64,000 bases of DNA, taken from NCBI RefSeq assembly GCF_003429085.1, contig NZ_QVTC01000013.1:1-64000 (forward strand). Reading direction: 5' to 3'. Under the pieces are notes generated by a model. The model was not told the DNA's origin. It searched no databases and saw nothing but the letters and a program-made list of their open reading frames with translations. The position numbers were made by a program, and so were the translations under genes. Of this stretch, positions 44,799 to 54,392 are shown piece by piece; position 1 is the stretch's first letter, and each line of letters starts with the position of its first letter. This DNA is from Bacillus sp. V59.32b (GTDB lineage: Bacteria; Bacillota; Bacilli; Bacillales; DSM-1321).

Positions 44799-44934
44799 AC
44801 TTTCCTTTCTGCATGGAGCAGACACAGACTAAGTGTCACGTCCTTATGTCTTCATCTGTATAACCCACATCCAGTGGCCCTCAACTACGTCTAATCTCCG
44901 CCTTAAGGCTCGTCAATCGACGAGTTTTCTTTAA
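44799..44934 (+). repeat. Family C repeat copy 2 (with inserted segment)
   Basis: AAACTTTCCTTTCTGCAT, then about 65 bases not seen in the other copies, then CAACTACGTCTAATCTCCGC, CTTAAGGCTCGTCAATCGAC and GAGTTTTCTTTA. The CTCGTC/GACGAG hairpin with its T run is intact. Confidence 0.75.
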
Positions 44935-45022
44935 TTTCTGGAGAAACGCTGCACTCAAAGTTAGTTGTATTCGGGAAAGTCGGCTTGTGTTATAATATTT
45001 TCGAATGAAGGAGTGAGAATCT

Positions 45023-45220
45023 ATGACACCAGCATTGCAAAAAATGTGGATTTCATTTGCTGCTATGGGCTTTATGTTTATTTCTATCTTAACCATTTAT
45101 TTAAGCCGCTATAAGCTAAAAGGGTTCCTTCGGGTCTTTTCTGCCATTTTTGCCTACATATTAATGATATTGGCTGGTTTGATTATATTTTTTGTCGTAT
45201 TCAGCGGACCGACAGCATAG
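45023..45220 (+). CDS. yphE: YphE family membrane protein (DUF2768)
   Basis: Sixty-five residues with two transmembrane helices (about 7-27 and 38-60) joined by a basic loop SRYKLKGFLR. Function unknown. GAAGGAG precedes the start, and yphF begins 15 bases after the stop, as in B. subtilis. Confidence 0.82.
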   Translation: MTPALQKMWISFAAMGFMFISILTIYLSRYKLKGFLRVFSAIFAYILMILAGLIIFFVVFSGPTA

Positions 45221-45235
45221 GTGAGGGAATCAGAT

Positions 45236-45976
45236 ATGATAAGAGTTAAATGGACAGCAATACTGTTGCTAGTATCTCTTTTTTTGACAGGATGTTTATA
45301 TCCTGATCAGGAAGTAGCAGAGAACCAGGTTCCGTATAAAGAGCAGATACAATCTGTTCAAAGTGCGATTAACCAGTTTAAAGAAGACGAAGGCGGGATT
45401 CTGCCGATTAAAACGAAGCCGGCGGAAACACCTTATTATCAAAAATATCTTGTGGATTTTAAGAAGATTGCGCCAAGGTATATGGCGGAGCCACCAGGAA
45501 ATGCCTTTGAGACAGGCGGGGTTTTTCAATATGTAATCATTGATGAAGAGACAAATCCAACGGTGAAAATATTTGATGTGAGGATCGCCCAGGAGATTCA
45601 GGATATAAACCTTCGCCTGAACGCATATAGACAGAAAAACGGCTATCCTCCATATAAAGAGCGCCTCTCTGATGAGGTTTTTACATTGGATTATGAGAAG
45701 ATGGGACTGAAGGAAGCACCGACTGTTTTGAGTCCTTATTCACAAAAACAGCTACCGATCGTCATCAACTCCGATATTGAGCTATATGTAGATTACACCG
45801 CTGATCTTTATGATGCCTTGGAAAAAAAAGAAAAAGCCTACAAACCCGGTGAGGATATCCGATCAGTCCTGACTGATGATTCAGAATTTGTACCGGCATA
45901 TTCATTACCTTATACAATCGATGATAAAACAAAAAAACCGGTATTCTTAAGTGTAAAAGCAAAAACTCCTAAATAA
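45236..45976 (+). CDS. yphF: YphF family lipoprotein (DUF3939)
   Basis: Predicted surface lipoprotein of unknown function. The 246-residue product has a signal peptide with lipobox LTGC (Cys at about 20) and then a soluble domain with a conserved SAINQFKEDEGGILPI region, as in the family. ATG 45236 follows GTGAGGGA; starting at GTG 45221 would use that site as codons. It forms a pair with yphE and has a terminator behind. Confidence 0.82.
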   Translation: MIRVKWTAILLLVSLFLTGCLYPDQEVAENQVPYKEQIQSVQSAINQFKEDEGGILPIKTKPAETPYYQKYLVDFKKIAPRYMAEPPGNAFETGGVFQYVIIDEETNPTVKIFDVRIAQEIQDINLRLNAYRQKNGYPPYKERLSDEVFTLDYEKMGLKEAPTVLSPYSQKQLPIVINSDIELYVDYTADLYDALEKKEKAYKPGEDIRSVLTDDSEFVPAYSLPYTIDDKTKKPVFLSVKAKTPK

Positions 45977-46041
45977 AGGAGCGTCAACGGCAGCTTTAAG
46001 TGGAACACTTCAAAAAATTTATGTTCATAACAACAAAATTG

Positions 46042-46092
46042 GCATAACCCTTTTTCTGCAAAATATATTGTAGGGGAAGGGTTATTTCTTTA
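46042..46092 (+). terminator. Terminator of yphEF
   Basis: ATAACCCTTTTC and GGAAGGGTTAT pair around an 18-base loop, followed by TTTCTTT. Confidence 0.65.
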
Positions 46093-46152
46093 TATTATCC
46101 GAAAATACTTAACCTTAAAAATAGAAGCGGGGATACGGATTCCAAAAATCAG

Positions 46153-46183
46153 GCATATATTTTTAGGACAACATCATACACAT
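46153..46183 (+). promoter_or_regulatory. Putative SigE promoter of spoIVA
   Basis: GCATATAT (46153-46160) and CATACACAT (46175-46183) match the SigE -35 and -10 boxes at the right spacing. spoIVA is a known SigE-regulon gene in B. subtilis. Confidence 0.65.
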
Positions 46184-46251
46184 ATACTGTCCTAGATTTT
46201 TAAATAACGGATGATGCTATCCCAGGAACTCTAATATCGGGAGGGGATACC

Positions 46252-47730
46252 TTGGAAAAGGTAGATATTTTTAAAGATATTGCTGAACGTACCGGCGGAG
46301 ACATATACTTAGGGATTGTCGGCGCAGTGCGGACCGGTAAATCTACATTCATAAAGAAATTTATGGAACTGATGGTCATTCCGAATATCAGAACAGAAGC
46401 TGACAGGGCTAGGGCACAGGATGAACTGCCTCAAAGTGCCGCCGGGAAGACAATCATGACGACTGAACCGAAGTTTGTTCCGAATCAGGCAGCCACCGTG
46501 CATGTCGCCGATGGCCTTGATGTAAACATCCGGCTCGTCGATTGTGTCGGGTATACCGTGCCAGGAGCAAAAGGGTATGAAGACGAAAACGGGCCGCGTA
46601 TGATTCATACACCATGGTACGAAGAACCGATTCCTTTTCATGAAGCGGCTGAAATCGGCACCAGAAAAGTCATTCAGGAGCATTCTACGCTGGGAGTTGT
46701 GATTACGACAGACGGCACCATCGGTGAGATTCCGCGATCAGATTATATCGAAGCGGAAGAGAGAGTCATAGAGGAATTAAAAGAAGTAGGCAAACCCTTC
46801 ATTATGATTGTCAATTCCGTTCAGCCGCATCATCCTGACACGGTTGCTTTAAGGGAAAACCTTCAGACGAAATACGATATTCCGGTTTTAGCGATGAGTG
46901 TCGAAGGAATGCGCGAATCCGATGTACTAAGTGTTTTACGTGAAGCTTTATATGAATTCCCTGTTTTAGAGGTAAATGTGAACCTTCCGAGCTGGGTATT
47001 GGTTTTGAAAGAAGATCATTGGCTGAGAGAAAGCTATCAGGAAGCTGTTAAGGAAACGGTTAAGGATATCAAACGGTTAAGGGATGTCGACCGGGTTGTC
47101 GGACATTTTAACGACTTTGAATTCATAGATCGTGCAAGCCTTGCCGGCATTGAAATGGGCCAGGGTGTCGCCGAGATTGACCTGTATGCTCCCGATCAAC
47201 TGTATGATGAGATTCTAAAAGAAATTGTCGGTGTTGAAATACGAGGCAAGGATCATTTGCTTTCACTCATGCAGGACTTTGCCCATGCGAAGACGGAATA
47301 TGATCAATACTCCGATGCGTTAAAGATGGTAAAGCAGACCGGGTATGGAATTGCGGCTCCATCGCTAGTTGACATGAGCCTTGATGAGCCGGAAATAATT
47401 CGTCAAGGATCTCGGTTTGGTGTACGGCTTAGAGCAGTGGCCCCATCGATCCATATGATTAAAGTGGATGTGGAATCAGAATTCGCCCCGATTATTGGAA
47501 CTGAAAAGCAAAGTGAAGAATTGGTACGGTATTTGATGCAAGACTTTGAGGATAATCCTTTATCGATTTGGAACTCTGACATTTTCGGTAGATCGCTCAG
47601 TTCAATCGTGAGGGAAGGGATTCAGGCTAAATTGTCCTTAATGCCTGAAAATGCGCGTTATAAGCTTAAGGAAACACTGGAGCGCATCATCAATGAAGGA
47701 TCAGGCGGATTGATTGCGATTATTTTATAA
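46252..47730 (+). CDS. spoIVA: Stage IV sporulation protein A
   Basis: ATPase that polymerises on the forespore surface and anchors the spore coat and cortex assembly through SpoVM. The 492-residue product has the Walker A GAVRTGKST (about 24-32), the strongly conserved DELPQSAAGKTIMTTEPKF and VDCVGYTVPGAKGYEDENGP, and the C-terminal polymerisation domain ending GSGGLIAIIL. Length equals B. subtilis SpoIVA. Start is TTG 46252 after GGGAGGGG. Monocistronic. Confidence 0.97.
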   Translation: MEKVDIFKDIAERTGGDIYLGIVGAVRTGKSTFIKKFMELMVIPNIRTEADRARAQDELPQSAAGKTIMTTEPKFVPNQAATVHVADGLDVNIRLVDCVGYTVPGAKGYEDENGPRMIHTPWYEEPIPFHEAAEIGTRKVIQEHSTLGVVITTDGTIGEIPRSDYIEAEERVIEELKEVGKPFIMIVNSVQPHHPDTVALRENLQTKYDIPVLAMSVEGMRESDVLSVLREALYEFPVLEVNVNLPSWVLVLKEDHWLRESYQEAVKETVKDIKRLRDVDRVVGHFNDFEFIDRASLAGIEMGQGVAEIDLYAPDQLYDEILKEIVGVEIRGKDHLLSLMQDFAHAKTEYDQYSDALKMVKQTGYGIAAPSLVDMSLDEPEIIRQGSRFGVRLRAVAPSIHMIKVDVESEFAPIIGTEKQSEELVRYLMQDFEDNPLSIWNSDIFGRSLSSIVREGIQAKLSLMPENARYKLKETLERIINEGSGGLIAIIL

Positions 47731-47741
47731 TTGTTCCTAAA

Positions 47742-47780
47742 ACGAAAGAACCAGACCTGTGCGGGGCTGGTTCTTTCGTG
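47742..47780 (+). terminator. Terminator-like stem after spoIVA
   Basis: ACGAAAGAACCAG (47742-47754) and CTGGTTCTTTCGT (47767-47779) form a perfect 13-bp stem. A T run is lacking. Confidence 0.7.
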
Positions 47781-47989
47781 CTTTAAAAACCCATATTTGA
47801 AGCATATTGGACTAATATATGCAATTTTTATGAAAAGATACTCATAATTTCTTGAATTTCCTTGCTTAGGCAAACCCTTTGTGATAATCTACATACAGAA
47901 AACGCATTACAGCGCCATTCTGACCCATTTACTAATTTTCTCCATATCGTTCGGAAGAATTTTAATAATTTTGGGGATCAAGGGAATTT

Positions 47990-48018
47990 TTCACCTAATA
48001 ACTAATCTCTATTATACT
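47990..48018 (+). promoter_or_regulatory. Putative SigA promoter of hbs
   Basis: TTCACC (47990-47995), 17 bases and TATACT (48013-48018), 54 bases ahead of the start. A second extended -10 (TGTGATAAT, about 47881-47888) lies upstream; B. subtilis hbs has two promoters. Otherwise 47781-47989 shows nothing. Confidence 0.5.
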
Positions 48019-48071
48019 GTATTGGTAATATTGATTTTTTATACAAATCCTTTTGAGAGGAGGTGAATGGC

Positions 48072-48344
48072 ATGAACAAGACAGAATTAATTAACGCAGT
48101 TGCAGAAGCAGGAGAGCTTTCCAAGAAAGACGCTACGAAAGCTGTTGATGCTGTTTTTGATACAATCCTGGACGCTTTAAAAAGCGGTGATAAAGTACAA
48201 TTAATCGGTTTTGGTAACTTCGAAGTTCGTGAGCGCGCGGCTCGTAAAGGTCGTAACCCGCAAACTGGCGATGAAATCGAAATCGCAGCTAGCAAGGTAC
48301 CAGCTTTCAAACCTGGTAAAGCACTTAAAGACGCTGTTAAGTAA
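48072..48344 (+). CDS. hbs: DNA-binding protein HU (HBsu)
   Basis: Abundant nucleoid protein that bends and packs DNA. The 90-residue product begins [20 protein letters not shown] and has the beta-arm motif [12 protein letters not shown] and the end [17 protein letters not shown]. Start is the second of two close in-frame ATG/GTG options because AGGAGGTG lies seven bases before ATG 48072. Monocistronic with its own terminator. Confidence 0.96.
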   Translation: MNKTELINAVAEAGELSKKDATKAVDAVFDTILDALKSGDKVQLIGFGNFEVRERAARKGRNPQTGDEIEIAASKVPAFKPGKALKDAVK

Positions 48345-48362
48345 TTACATACAGTAACTTTA

Positions 48363-48403
48363 CGAAAAGGGGTTCACGCGATATGTGTGGGCCCCTTTTT
48401 TGC
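48363..48403 (+). terminator. Terminator of hbs
   Basis: AAAGGGG with inner CAC pairs with GTG and CCCCTTT, followed by TTTGC. Confidence 0.8.
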
Positions 48404-48429
48404 TTCTATTTTTCGAAGTATGCTAATAT
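48400..48429 (+). promoter_or_regulatory. Putative SigA promoter of folE-mtrB
   Basis: TTGCTT (48400-48405), 18 bases and TAATAT (48424-48429), immediately after the hbs terminator and about 32 bases before folE. Confidence 0.45.
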
Positions 48430-48460
48430 TGGGTTATATGTTTTTGTAGGAGGAAGTAGG

Positions 48461-49027
48461 ATGGCAAACGTAGATCACGCCAAATTGGAAGAAGCGGTAA
48501 GAATGATTTTGGAAGCGGTAGGCGAAGATCCGGAGCGTGAAGGGCTTCTGGATACACCTAAACGTGTCGCGAGAATGTATGAGGAAATATTTTCAGGATT
48601 GAATCAGGATCCGGGGGAATATTTTGAAACGATTTTTGGGGAAGATCATGAAGAGCTTGTTCTTGTCAAAGACATCCCCTTTTATTCTGTCTGCGAACAT
48701 CATCTTGTCCCTTTTTACGGAAAGGCGCATGTTGCTTACATTCCAAAAAACGGAAGAGTTACCGGCTTGAGTAAGCTGGCGAGAGCTGTTGAAGCGGTAT
48801 CGAGAAGGCCTCAGCTGCAGGAGAGAATCACGTCAACCGTCGCTGATTCGATTATGGATAAGCTGGAGCCACACGGCGTCATGATTGTCGTTGAAGCGGA
48901 ACATATGTGTATGACGATGCGCGGCGTCAGGAAACCTGGTGCAAAAACAGTGACTTCCGCTGTCCGGGGGGTTTTTGCGGAGGATGCACGCTCCAGAGCA
49001 GAAGTGCTTTCATTCATTAAGGACTAA
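48461..49027 (+). CDS. folE: GTP cyclohydrolase I (FolE/MtrA)
   Basis: First enzyme of folate synthesis: GTP to 7,8-dihydroneopterin triphosphate. The 188-residue product has the zinc-binding and catalytic motif [12 protein letters not shown] (Cys78, His81) and the second cysteine in [17 protein letters not shown], plus the decamer-forming [10 protein letters not shown]. It starts at [11 protein letters not shown] after AGGAGGA. It forms the mtrAB pair with the TRAP gene 18 bases downstream. Confidence 0.95.
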   Translation: MANVDHAKLEEAVRMILEAVGEDPEREGLLDTPKRVARMYEEIFSGLNQDPGEYFETIFGEDHEELVLVKDIPFYSVCEHHLVPFYGKAHVAYIPKNGRVTGLSKLARAVEAVSRRPQLQERITSTVADSIMDKLEPHGVMIVVEAEHMCMTMRGVRKPGAKTVTSAVRGVFAEDARSRAEVLSFIKD

Positions 49028-49045
49028 ACATGCGGAGGCGGACAA

Positions 49046-49285
49046 ATGGAGGAAAAACAGATAAAGGATTTTGTCGTCATAAAAGCAATAGAAGATGGTG
49101 TGAATGTAATCGGATTGACTCGTGGAACCGATACCCGATTTCACCATTCAGAAAAGCTGGATTCAGGTGAAGTGATGATTGCCCAATTTACGGAGCATAC
49201 ATCCGCGATTAAAATAAGAGGGAGTGCGAAAATCTATACCCCATACGGAGAGATAGAAAGTGAAGGGAAAAAAGGAGATCGGTAG
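49046..49285 (+). CDS. mtrB: Trp RNA-binding attenuation protein (TRAP)
   Basis: Eleven-subunit ring that binds GAG/UAG repeats in trp leader RNA when loaded with tryptophan and causes termination. The 79-residue product contains the conserved core [19 protein letters not shown], the RNA-contact residues of HHSEKL and [16 protein letters not shown]. It is second in the folE-mtrB pair. No trp gene is present in the window, so its targets lie elsewhere. Confidence 0.95.
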   Translation: MEEKQIKDFVVIKAIEDGVNVIGLTRGTDTRFHHSEKLDSGEVMIAQFTEHTSAIKIRGSAKIYTPYGEIESEGKKGDR

Positions 49286-49362
49286 ATCCATCCATCCCAA
49301 CGTTGTCCTGAACGGACCTGAATCTAAGTCGAGGGCGTTGTAGATTGACGACGTTATTGATC

Positions 49363-49414
49363 GATTACCGGCATAAATCGCCTTTAAAATGGTGTCTTTG
49401 CCGGTGTTTTTCAT
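49363..49414 (+). terminator. Terminator of folE-mtrB
   Basis: ACCGGCA and TGCCGGT pair at the base, with an irregular inner stem, followed by GTTTTTC. The 75 bases between mtrB and this stem carry no clear element. Confidence 0.65.
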
Positions 49415-49476
49415 TTTTGGGTACATAGACTTTCTCTTAAAAATAGTTACTTCAAACTACCATCACATTATTTTTA

Positions 49477-49485
49477 TGTTATAAT
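49477..49485 (+). promoter_or_regulatory. Extended -10 promoter of hepS-menG-hepT
   Basis: TGTTATAAT (TATAAT at 49480-49485) is an extended -10. The implied transcription start near 49492 rules out the ATG at 49484 as the hepS start. Confidence 0.5.
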
Positions 49486-49561
49486 GATTTGTGCTTTTAT
49501 ACTGGAAAAAACCGCATGCTGCGGATTGAATTTATCTTACGGGGATGCAAAGGTGATCTCA

Positions 49562-50389
49562 TTGTTAAACATAGATACTCTATTGACAGAATTGAAGGAA
49601 ATGATAGAAACAAAAGCTGATCATCCTTATTTACTCATGTTTTTAGAAAAGCCGAGTATTGATGACGATAAGCTGCTCTTGCTTATGGGCTTGTTTAATG
49701 AATTAGAGATTACAGATGCAGAACGGAAAAAATATATAATATCTACGATGCTTGTGCAAATGGCGCTGGATACACATGAAACGGTAACCAACACACCAAT
49801 ACAGCCAGAGGAAGACGGCTCTCAGAAAATCAGGCAATTAATGGTGCTGGCCGGGGATTATTATAGCGGCCTTTACTATCAACTTCTCTCCGAAGTTGAA
49901 AATATTCCGTTAATCCGTGTGTTGGCAAGCGCGATAAAAGACATCAATGAAAACAAAGTTTTATTGTATCAAAAGTCATTGAATGAGATATCCGGACTTC
50001 TCGAGGCTGTAAAAACGATAGAATCGTCTTTAGTCAGGAAAGTGTCGGAATCCTTCGATAAGCCGATTTGGAGTGTTCTTTCTGCTGACATCCTTCTCTT
50101 GAAACGTCTTCATATAGAAAAAAAACGTTATTTAGAAGGCGGACAATCAATCATTTTTGAATCATTTAAAAAAATTGCTTTTCCTAAGAAGGATCAAGCA
50201 GGAGCTTTATCAAAAGAACAGGCCGCACATGTTTTAAACAAAATGGATCAGTGCATTACAAGTGTGCAAAATTCTCTCAGAAAAACAGTAGAAAAACTTG
50301 GTGCCCAAAATGGAAGTCTGATCAAAAGAATAGACAGCATTTTGGAATATACGGCCGTTACGGCAAATTCAACCGTGGAAGAAGGGTGA
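49562..50389 (+). CDS. hepS: Heptaprenyl diphosphate synthase component 1
   Basis: Small non-catalytic subunit of heptaprenyl diphosphate synthase, setting chain length for the menaquinone-7 tail. The 275-residue product carries LMVLAGDYYSGLYYQLLSEV and VQMALDTHETV, typical of HepS. Start: TTG 49562 with AGGTG just upstream is preferred; GTG 49553 is an alternative, and the ATG at 49484 lies in the promoter. It is the first gene of hepS-menG-hepT and ends four bases before menG. Confidence 0.88.
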   Translation: MLNIDTLLTELKEMIETKADHPYLLMFLEKPSIDDDKLLLLMGLFNELEITDAERKKYIISTMLVQMALDTHETVTNTPIQPEEDGSQKIRQLMVLAGDYYSGLYYQLLSEVENIPLIRVLASAIKDINENKVLLYQKSLNEISGLLEAVKTIESSLVRKVSESFDKPIWSVLSADILLLKRLHIEKKRYLEGGQSIIFESFKKIAFPKKDQAGALSKEQAAHVLNKMDQCITSVQNSLRKTVEKLGAQNGSLIKRIDSILEYTAVTANSTVEEG

Positions 50390-50392
50390 CCC

Positions 50393-51109
50393 ATGCAGCA
50401 GTCAAAAGAACAAAGAGTTCATCAGGTGTTTGAAAAGATCTATGACAATTATGACAAGATGAATTCTCTCATAAGCTTCAGGCTGCACATTAAATGGCGC
50501 GAATATACGATGGGGAAGATGAACGTCCCAGAAGCTGCGACTGCACTTGATTTATGCTGCGGTACAGCTGACTGGACCATTGCCCTGGCTGAGCAGACGG
50601 GTCCAAACGGCAATGTTACCGGCCTGGATTTCAGTAAAAATATGTTGAAAATCGGTCAAGAAAAAATAAAAGATCTGAAAATGGATGATTACGTAACCTT
50701 AATACAAGGAAACGCGATGGAGCTGCCATTTGAAGACAGCACGTTTGATTATGTGACAATTGGGTTCGGCCTTCGGAATGTTCCGGATTATATGCAAGTA
50801 TTAAAGGAAATGAACAGAGTCTTAAAACCGGGAGGCATGGCGGTTTGCCTCGATACTTCACAGCCAACCATGTTCGGGTATAAACAGCTGTACTACTTTT
50901 ACTTCCGTTTTATCATGCCGGTGTTTGGAAAACTATTTGCCAAAAGCTTTAAGGAATATTCATGGCTTCAGGAATCGGCCCGCGATTTTCCGGGAATGAA
51001 GGAGTTGGCCGACATGTTTAAAGCCGCCGGTTTTCAAAATGTAAGCTACAAATCTCATAGCGGTGGTGCTGCCGCTACACATTTTGGCTATAAATCCAAA
51101 ATAGACTAA
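50393..51109 (+). CDS. menG: Demethylmenaquinone methyltransferase MenG (UbiE)
   Basis: Last step of menaquinone synthesis, methylating demethylmenaquinone with S-adenosylmethionine. The 238-residue product has the SAM motif [16 protein letters not shown] (about 50-65), the UbiE signature GLDFSKNML, and the second signature RVLKPGG with GFGLRNV. It is between the two heptaprenyl synthase genes, matching its place in quinone synthesis. Confidence 0.95.
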   Translation: MQQSKEQRVHQVFEKIYDNYDKMNSLISFRLHIKWREYTMGKMNVPEAATALDLCCGTADWTIALAEQTGPNGNVTGLDFSKNMLKIGQEKIKDLKMDDYVTLIQGNAMELPFEDSTFDYVTIGFGLRNVPDYMQVLKEMNRVLKPGGMAVCLDTSQPTMFGYKQLYYFYFRFIMPVFGKLFAKSFKEYSWLQESARDFPGMKELADMFKAAGFQNVSYKSHSGGAAATHFGYKSKID

Positions 51110-51168
51110 CATTTTATTATTTCCTAAACGACAAGAAATGCATTTGCAAACTGGGTGGAGTGTAGTAT

Positions 51169-52131
51169 ATGAAACTTAAAATGTTGTATTCATATTTGAA
51201 TACAGATCTGCAAATAATTGAAAACGAATTAGAAGCTACCATTCAGGCTGATTCACCTGTTCTCAGACAAGCATCCTTGCATTTATTGCAATCAGGAGGA
51301 AAGCGGATTCGCCCAGTTTTTGTATTATTGGCTGGAAAGTTTGGCCATTATGACATTCATGTCATGAAAAATGCTGCGATTGCATTGGAACTGATCCATA
51401 TGGCCTCGCTTGTCCATGACGATGTCATTGACGATTCTGATTTGCGGCGCGGGGTACCAACAATTAAATCAAAATGGGATAACCGTGTCGCCATGTATAC
51501 AGGCGACTACATTTTTGCCAGGTCTCTTGAAATCATATCCGAAATTAACAATCCACTCGCCCACCAGCTGCTTGCCCATACAATCGTCGAAGTATGTAAG
51601 GGAGAAATTGAGCAGATTAAGGATAAATTTGATTTCACCCAAAACTTGAGAACCTATTTAAAGAGAATTAGACGGAAAACGGCGCTCTTAATTGCCTCTA
51701 GCTGCCAATTAGGAGCCATTGCCGCAGGAGCAGATGAAAAGGTACATAAACAGTTGTTTAGATTCGGATATTATGTCGGGATGACCTACCAGATTACGGA
51801 CGATATCCTCGATTTTACGGCAACCGAAAAAGAACTTGGCAAACCTGCAGGTGGCGACCTCAGGCAAGGGAACATCACGCTCCCGGTTTTGATTGCCATG
51901 GAGCAACCGCACATAAAGTCAATGGTTGAAAAAGTGCATGAAAATATCTCGAAGGATGAATTGACAGCAGTTATCCATGCTATCAATACATCAGGTGCCA
52001 TGGAAAAAGCCTCGGAGATGGGAAATGCCTACTTAGAGAAAGCATTCAAGGTACTCGAAACATTGCCTGCGAACCGTGCAAAAACCACACTTTCTGAAAT
52101 AGCAAAATTCATTGGCAAACGAAAATTTTAA
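51169..52131 (+). CDS. hepT: Heptaprenyl diphosphate synthase component 2
   Basis: Catalytic trans-prenyltransferase subunit adding isopentenyl units to give C35 diphosphate. The 320-residue product has both aspartate-rich motifs: first LVHDDVIDDSDLRRG (about 83-97), second YQITDDILDF (about 205-214), and GGKRIRP for substrate phosphate binding. It ends in the conserved IGKRKF. It follows menG by 59 bases. Confidence 0.95.
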   Translation: MKLKMLYSYLNTDLQIIENELEATIQADSPVLRQASLHLLQSGGKRIRPVFVLLAGKFGHYDIHVMKNAAIALELIHMASLVHDDVIDDSDLRRGVPTIKSKWDNRVAMYTGDYIFARSLEIISEINNPLAHQLLAHTIVEVCKGEIEQIKDKFDFTQNLRTYLKRIRRKTALLIASSCQLGAIAAGADEKVHKQLFRFGYYVGMTYQITDDILDFTATEKELGKPAGGDLRQGNITLPVLIAMEQPHIKSMVEKVHENISKDELTAVIHAINTSGAMEKASEMGNAYLEKAFKVLETLPANRAKTTLSEIAKFIGKRKF

Positions 52132-52164
52132 CTTACCTTCTCTTCCAAAGAAAGAATAACTTTT

Positions 52165-52375
52165 TGATTTTGACAGATGTCTAGTTGCGTTCGATCTTAG
52201 TGGCCAGCGTTGGCCAGTTTTCATTTCGTATAGTATCTTGCATAAAACATGATCTATTGGTGACGAAAGCTCGGACTTCCCCAAAATAGGCTGATATGGG
52301 TGTACAACATAAGGACGTGGCAGGTTTTAGGCTACGTTCTTTAATTATGGGTACATTCACTTTTCTTTGAGGTTG
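52165..52375 (+). repeat. Family A repeat copy 6 (degenerate)
   Basis: Retains CTCGGACTTCCCCAAAATAG, GGTGTACAACATAAGGACG and GGTTTTAGGCTACGTTC-like blocks and an ending TACATTCACTTTTC, but is strongly decayed. It fills the 327-base gap between hepT and ndk. Confidence 0.45.
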
Positions 52376-52458
52376 CGGAATTTTCAAAACAATGATACTA
52401 TTTTTGAGGATTGCTTTTAATAGGCAAAAATATTCATACATAGTAGGAGTGGACACGC

Positions 52459-52905
52459 ATGGAAAAAACATTTCTGATGGTTAAACCAGATGGTGTGCAG
52501 CGCAACCTTATCGGGGAAATTGTTTCACGCTTTGAAAAGAAAGGCTTCCGCTTAGCCGGGGCAAAATTGATGGCGGTTACAAAAGAACTGGCTGAGCAGC
52601 ATTATGGTGAGCATAAAGAGCGGCCGTTTTTCGGGGAGCTTGTTGATTTCATCACATCGGGCCCTGTATTCGCGATGGTTTGGGAAGGTGAGAATGTAAT
52701 CGCCACCTCACGTCTAATGATGGGTGCAACAAATCCTAAGGACGCTGCTTCTGCTACAATCCGTGGTGACTTCGCTGTAACTATCGGCAAAAACGTCATC
52801 CATGGTTCGGATTCTCCGGAAAGCGCAGAACGTGAAATCGGTCTATTCTTCAAAGAAGAAGAGCTCGTAGATTACTCAAAATTAATCAGTGAATGGGTAT
52901 ATTAA
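52459..52905 (+). CDS. ndk: Nucleoside diphosphate kinase
   Basis: Transfers the gamma phosphate between nucleoside triphosphates and diphosphates by a phosphohistidine. The 148-residue product has the catalytic His115 in [16 protein letters not shown] and the N-terminal MVKPDGVQR nucleotide-binding block. Normal length. It has its own terminator and lies between hepT and cheR as in B. subtilis. Confidence 0.96.
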   Translation: MEKTFLMVKPDGVQRNLIGEIVSRFEKKGFRLAGAKLMAVTKELAEQHYGEHKERPFFGELVDFITSGPVFAMVWEGENVIATSRLMMGATNPKDAASATIRGDFAVTIGKNVIHGSDSPESAEREIGLFFKEEELVDYSKLISEWVY

Positions 52906-52923
52906 TCTCTGCATATTCAATGA

Positions 52924-52961
52924 AGGGAAGCTTCGCTATCAGCGAAGCTTTTTTATTTTAG
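52924..52961 (+). terminator. Terminator of ndk
   Basis: AAGCTTCGCT and AGCGAAGCTT pair with a three-base loop, followed by TTTTATTTT. Confidence 0.92.
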
Positions 52962-53066
52962 GTTCTATTTTAGATAATGTTGATCATATTCTTTTTGGAT
53001 AAGTCCCCACCCCGGAGAAGGCATGATGCTCCTTTGTGTTAGTACTCACTCTTGATTTCCAAACCG

Positions 53067-53252
53067 GTTGATTTTCGCTGCAGGCGGCGACTCCTCGAAA
53101 ATGCTACGCATTTTCTCGTGCGGTGTCTATTCGAGGATGATCACTCAACGTCCTGCGGGAAAAGCGTGGCCAGGTGAGACCCCGCAGGAGCGAAGCGACG
53201 AGGAGGCTCACGGACCGCCCGCGGAAAGCGTCCGTCTGCAGCGGAAATCAAC
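53067..53252. repeat. Palindromic repeat, family B (bcr-like) copy 2
   Basis: GTTGATTTTCGCTGCAG (53067-53083) and CTGCAGCGGAAATCAAC (53236-53252) are 17-bp inverted ends with one mismatch. The core shares GGTGAGACCCCGCAGGAGC and GACGAGGAGGCTCAC with copy 1 at 40833. A further hairpin, CGAAAATGC/GCATTTTC-type, sits in the left arm (about 53096-53114). It is 52 bases longer than copy 1. Confidence 0.85.
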
Positions 53253-53420
53253 AGCCAAATTCAACAGGTACAAACTAAGAAAAATTTCGAGTAATTAATA
53301 TTCTGTTTGTCTGTGTTTCTTTATAAAAAGGAATTATGAAATTGATTCATTAAAAAAACTTAATAATTGTTCCCTAAAGTGCAAAATTATTCTGCTTTTA
53401 TTCCGATATACATAGTATAA

Positions 53421-54241
<821 letters not shown>

Positions 54242-54249
54242 TGCCACGT

Positions 54250-54294
54250 AAAAGACTGAAGGGCTCCACTCGCGAGCAGCAGTCTTTTTTTTTA
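54250..54294 (+). terminator. Terminator after cheR
   Basis: AAAGACTG and CAGTCTTT pair around a 20-base loop that can fold further, followed by a nine-T run. Confidence 0.85.
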
Positions 54295-54392
54295 TGAAAC
54301 CAAATAAGTCTGTCATTCCTGTTCCCACTTTTCTTATAATTATGGTATATTGATACATAAATCCTTTAAAGGGCTAAAAGGGGGAAGAGAAT

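Noticed and set aside
49484-49561. ATG start for HepS at 49484
   Set aside because: The codon overlaps the -10 box, so it would not be transcribed; the first 26 residues do not resemble HepS.
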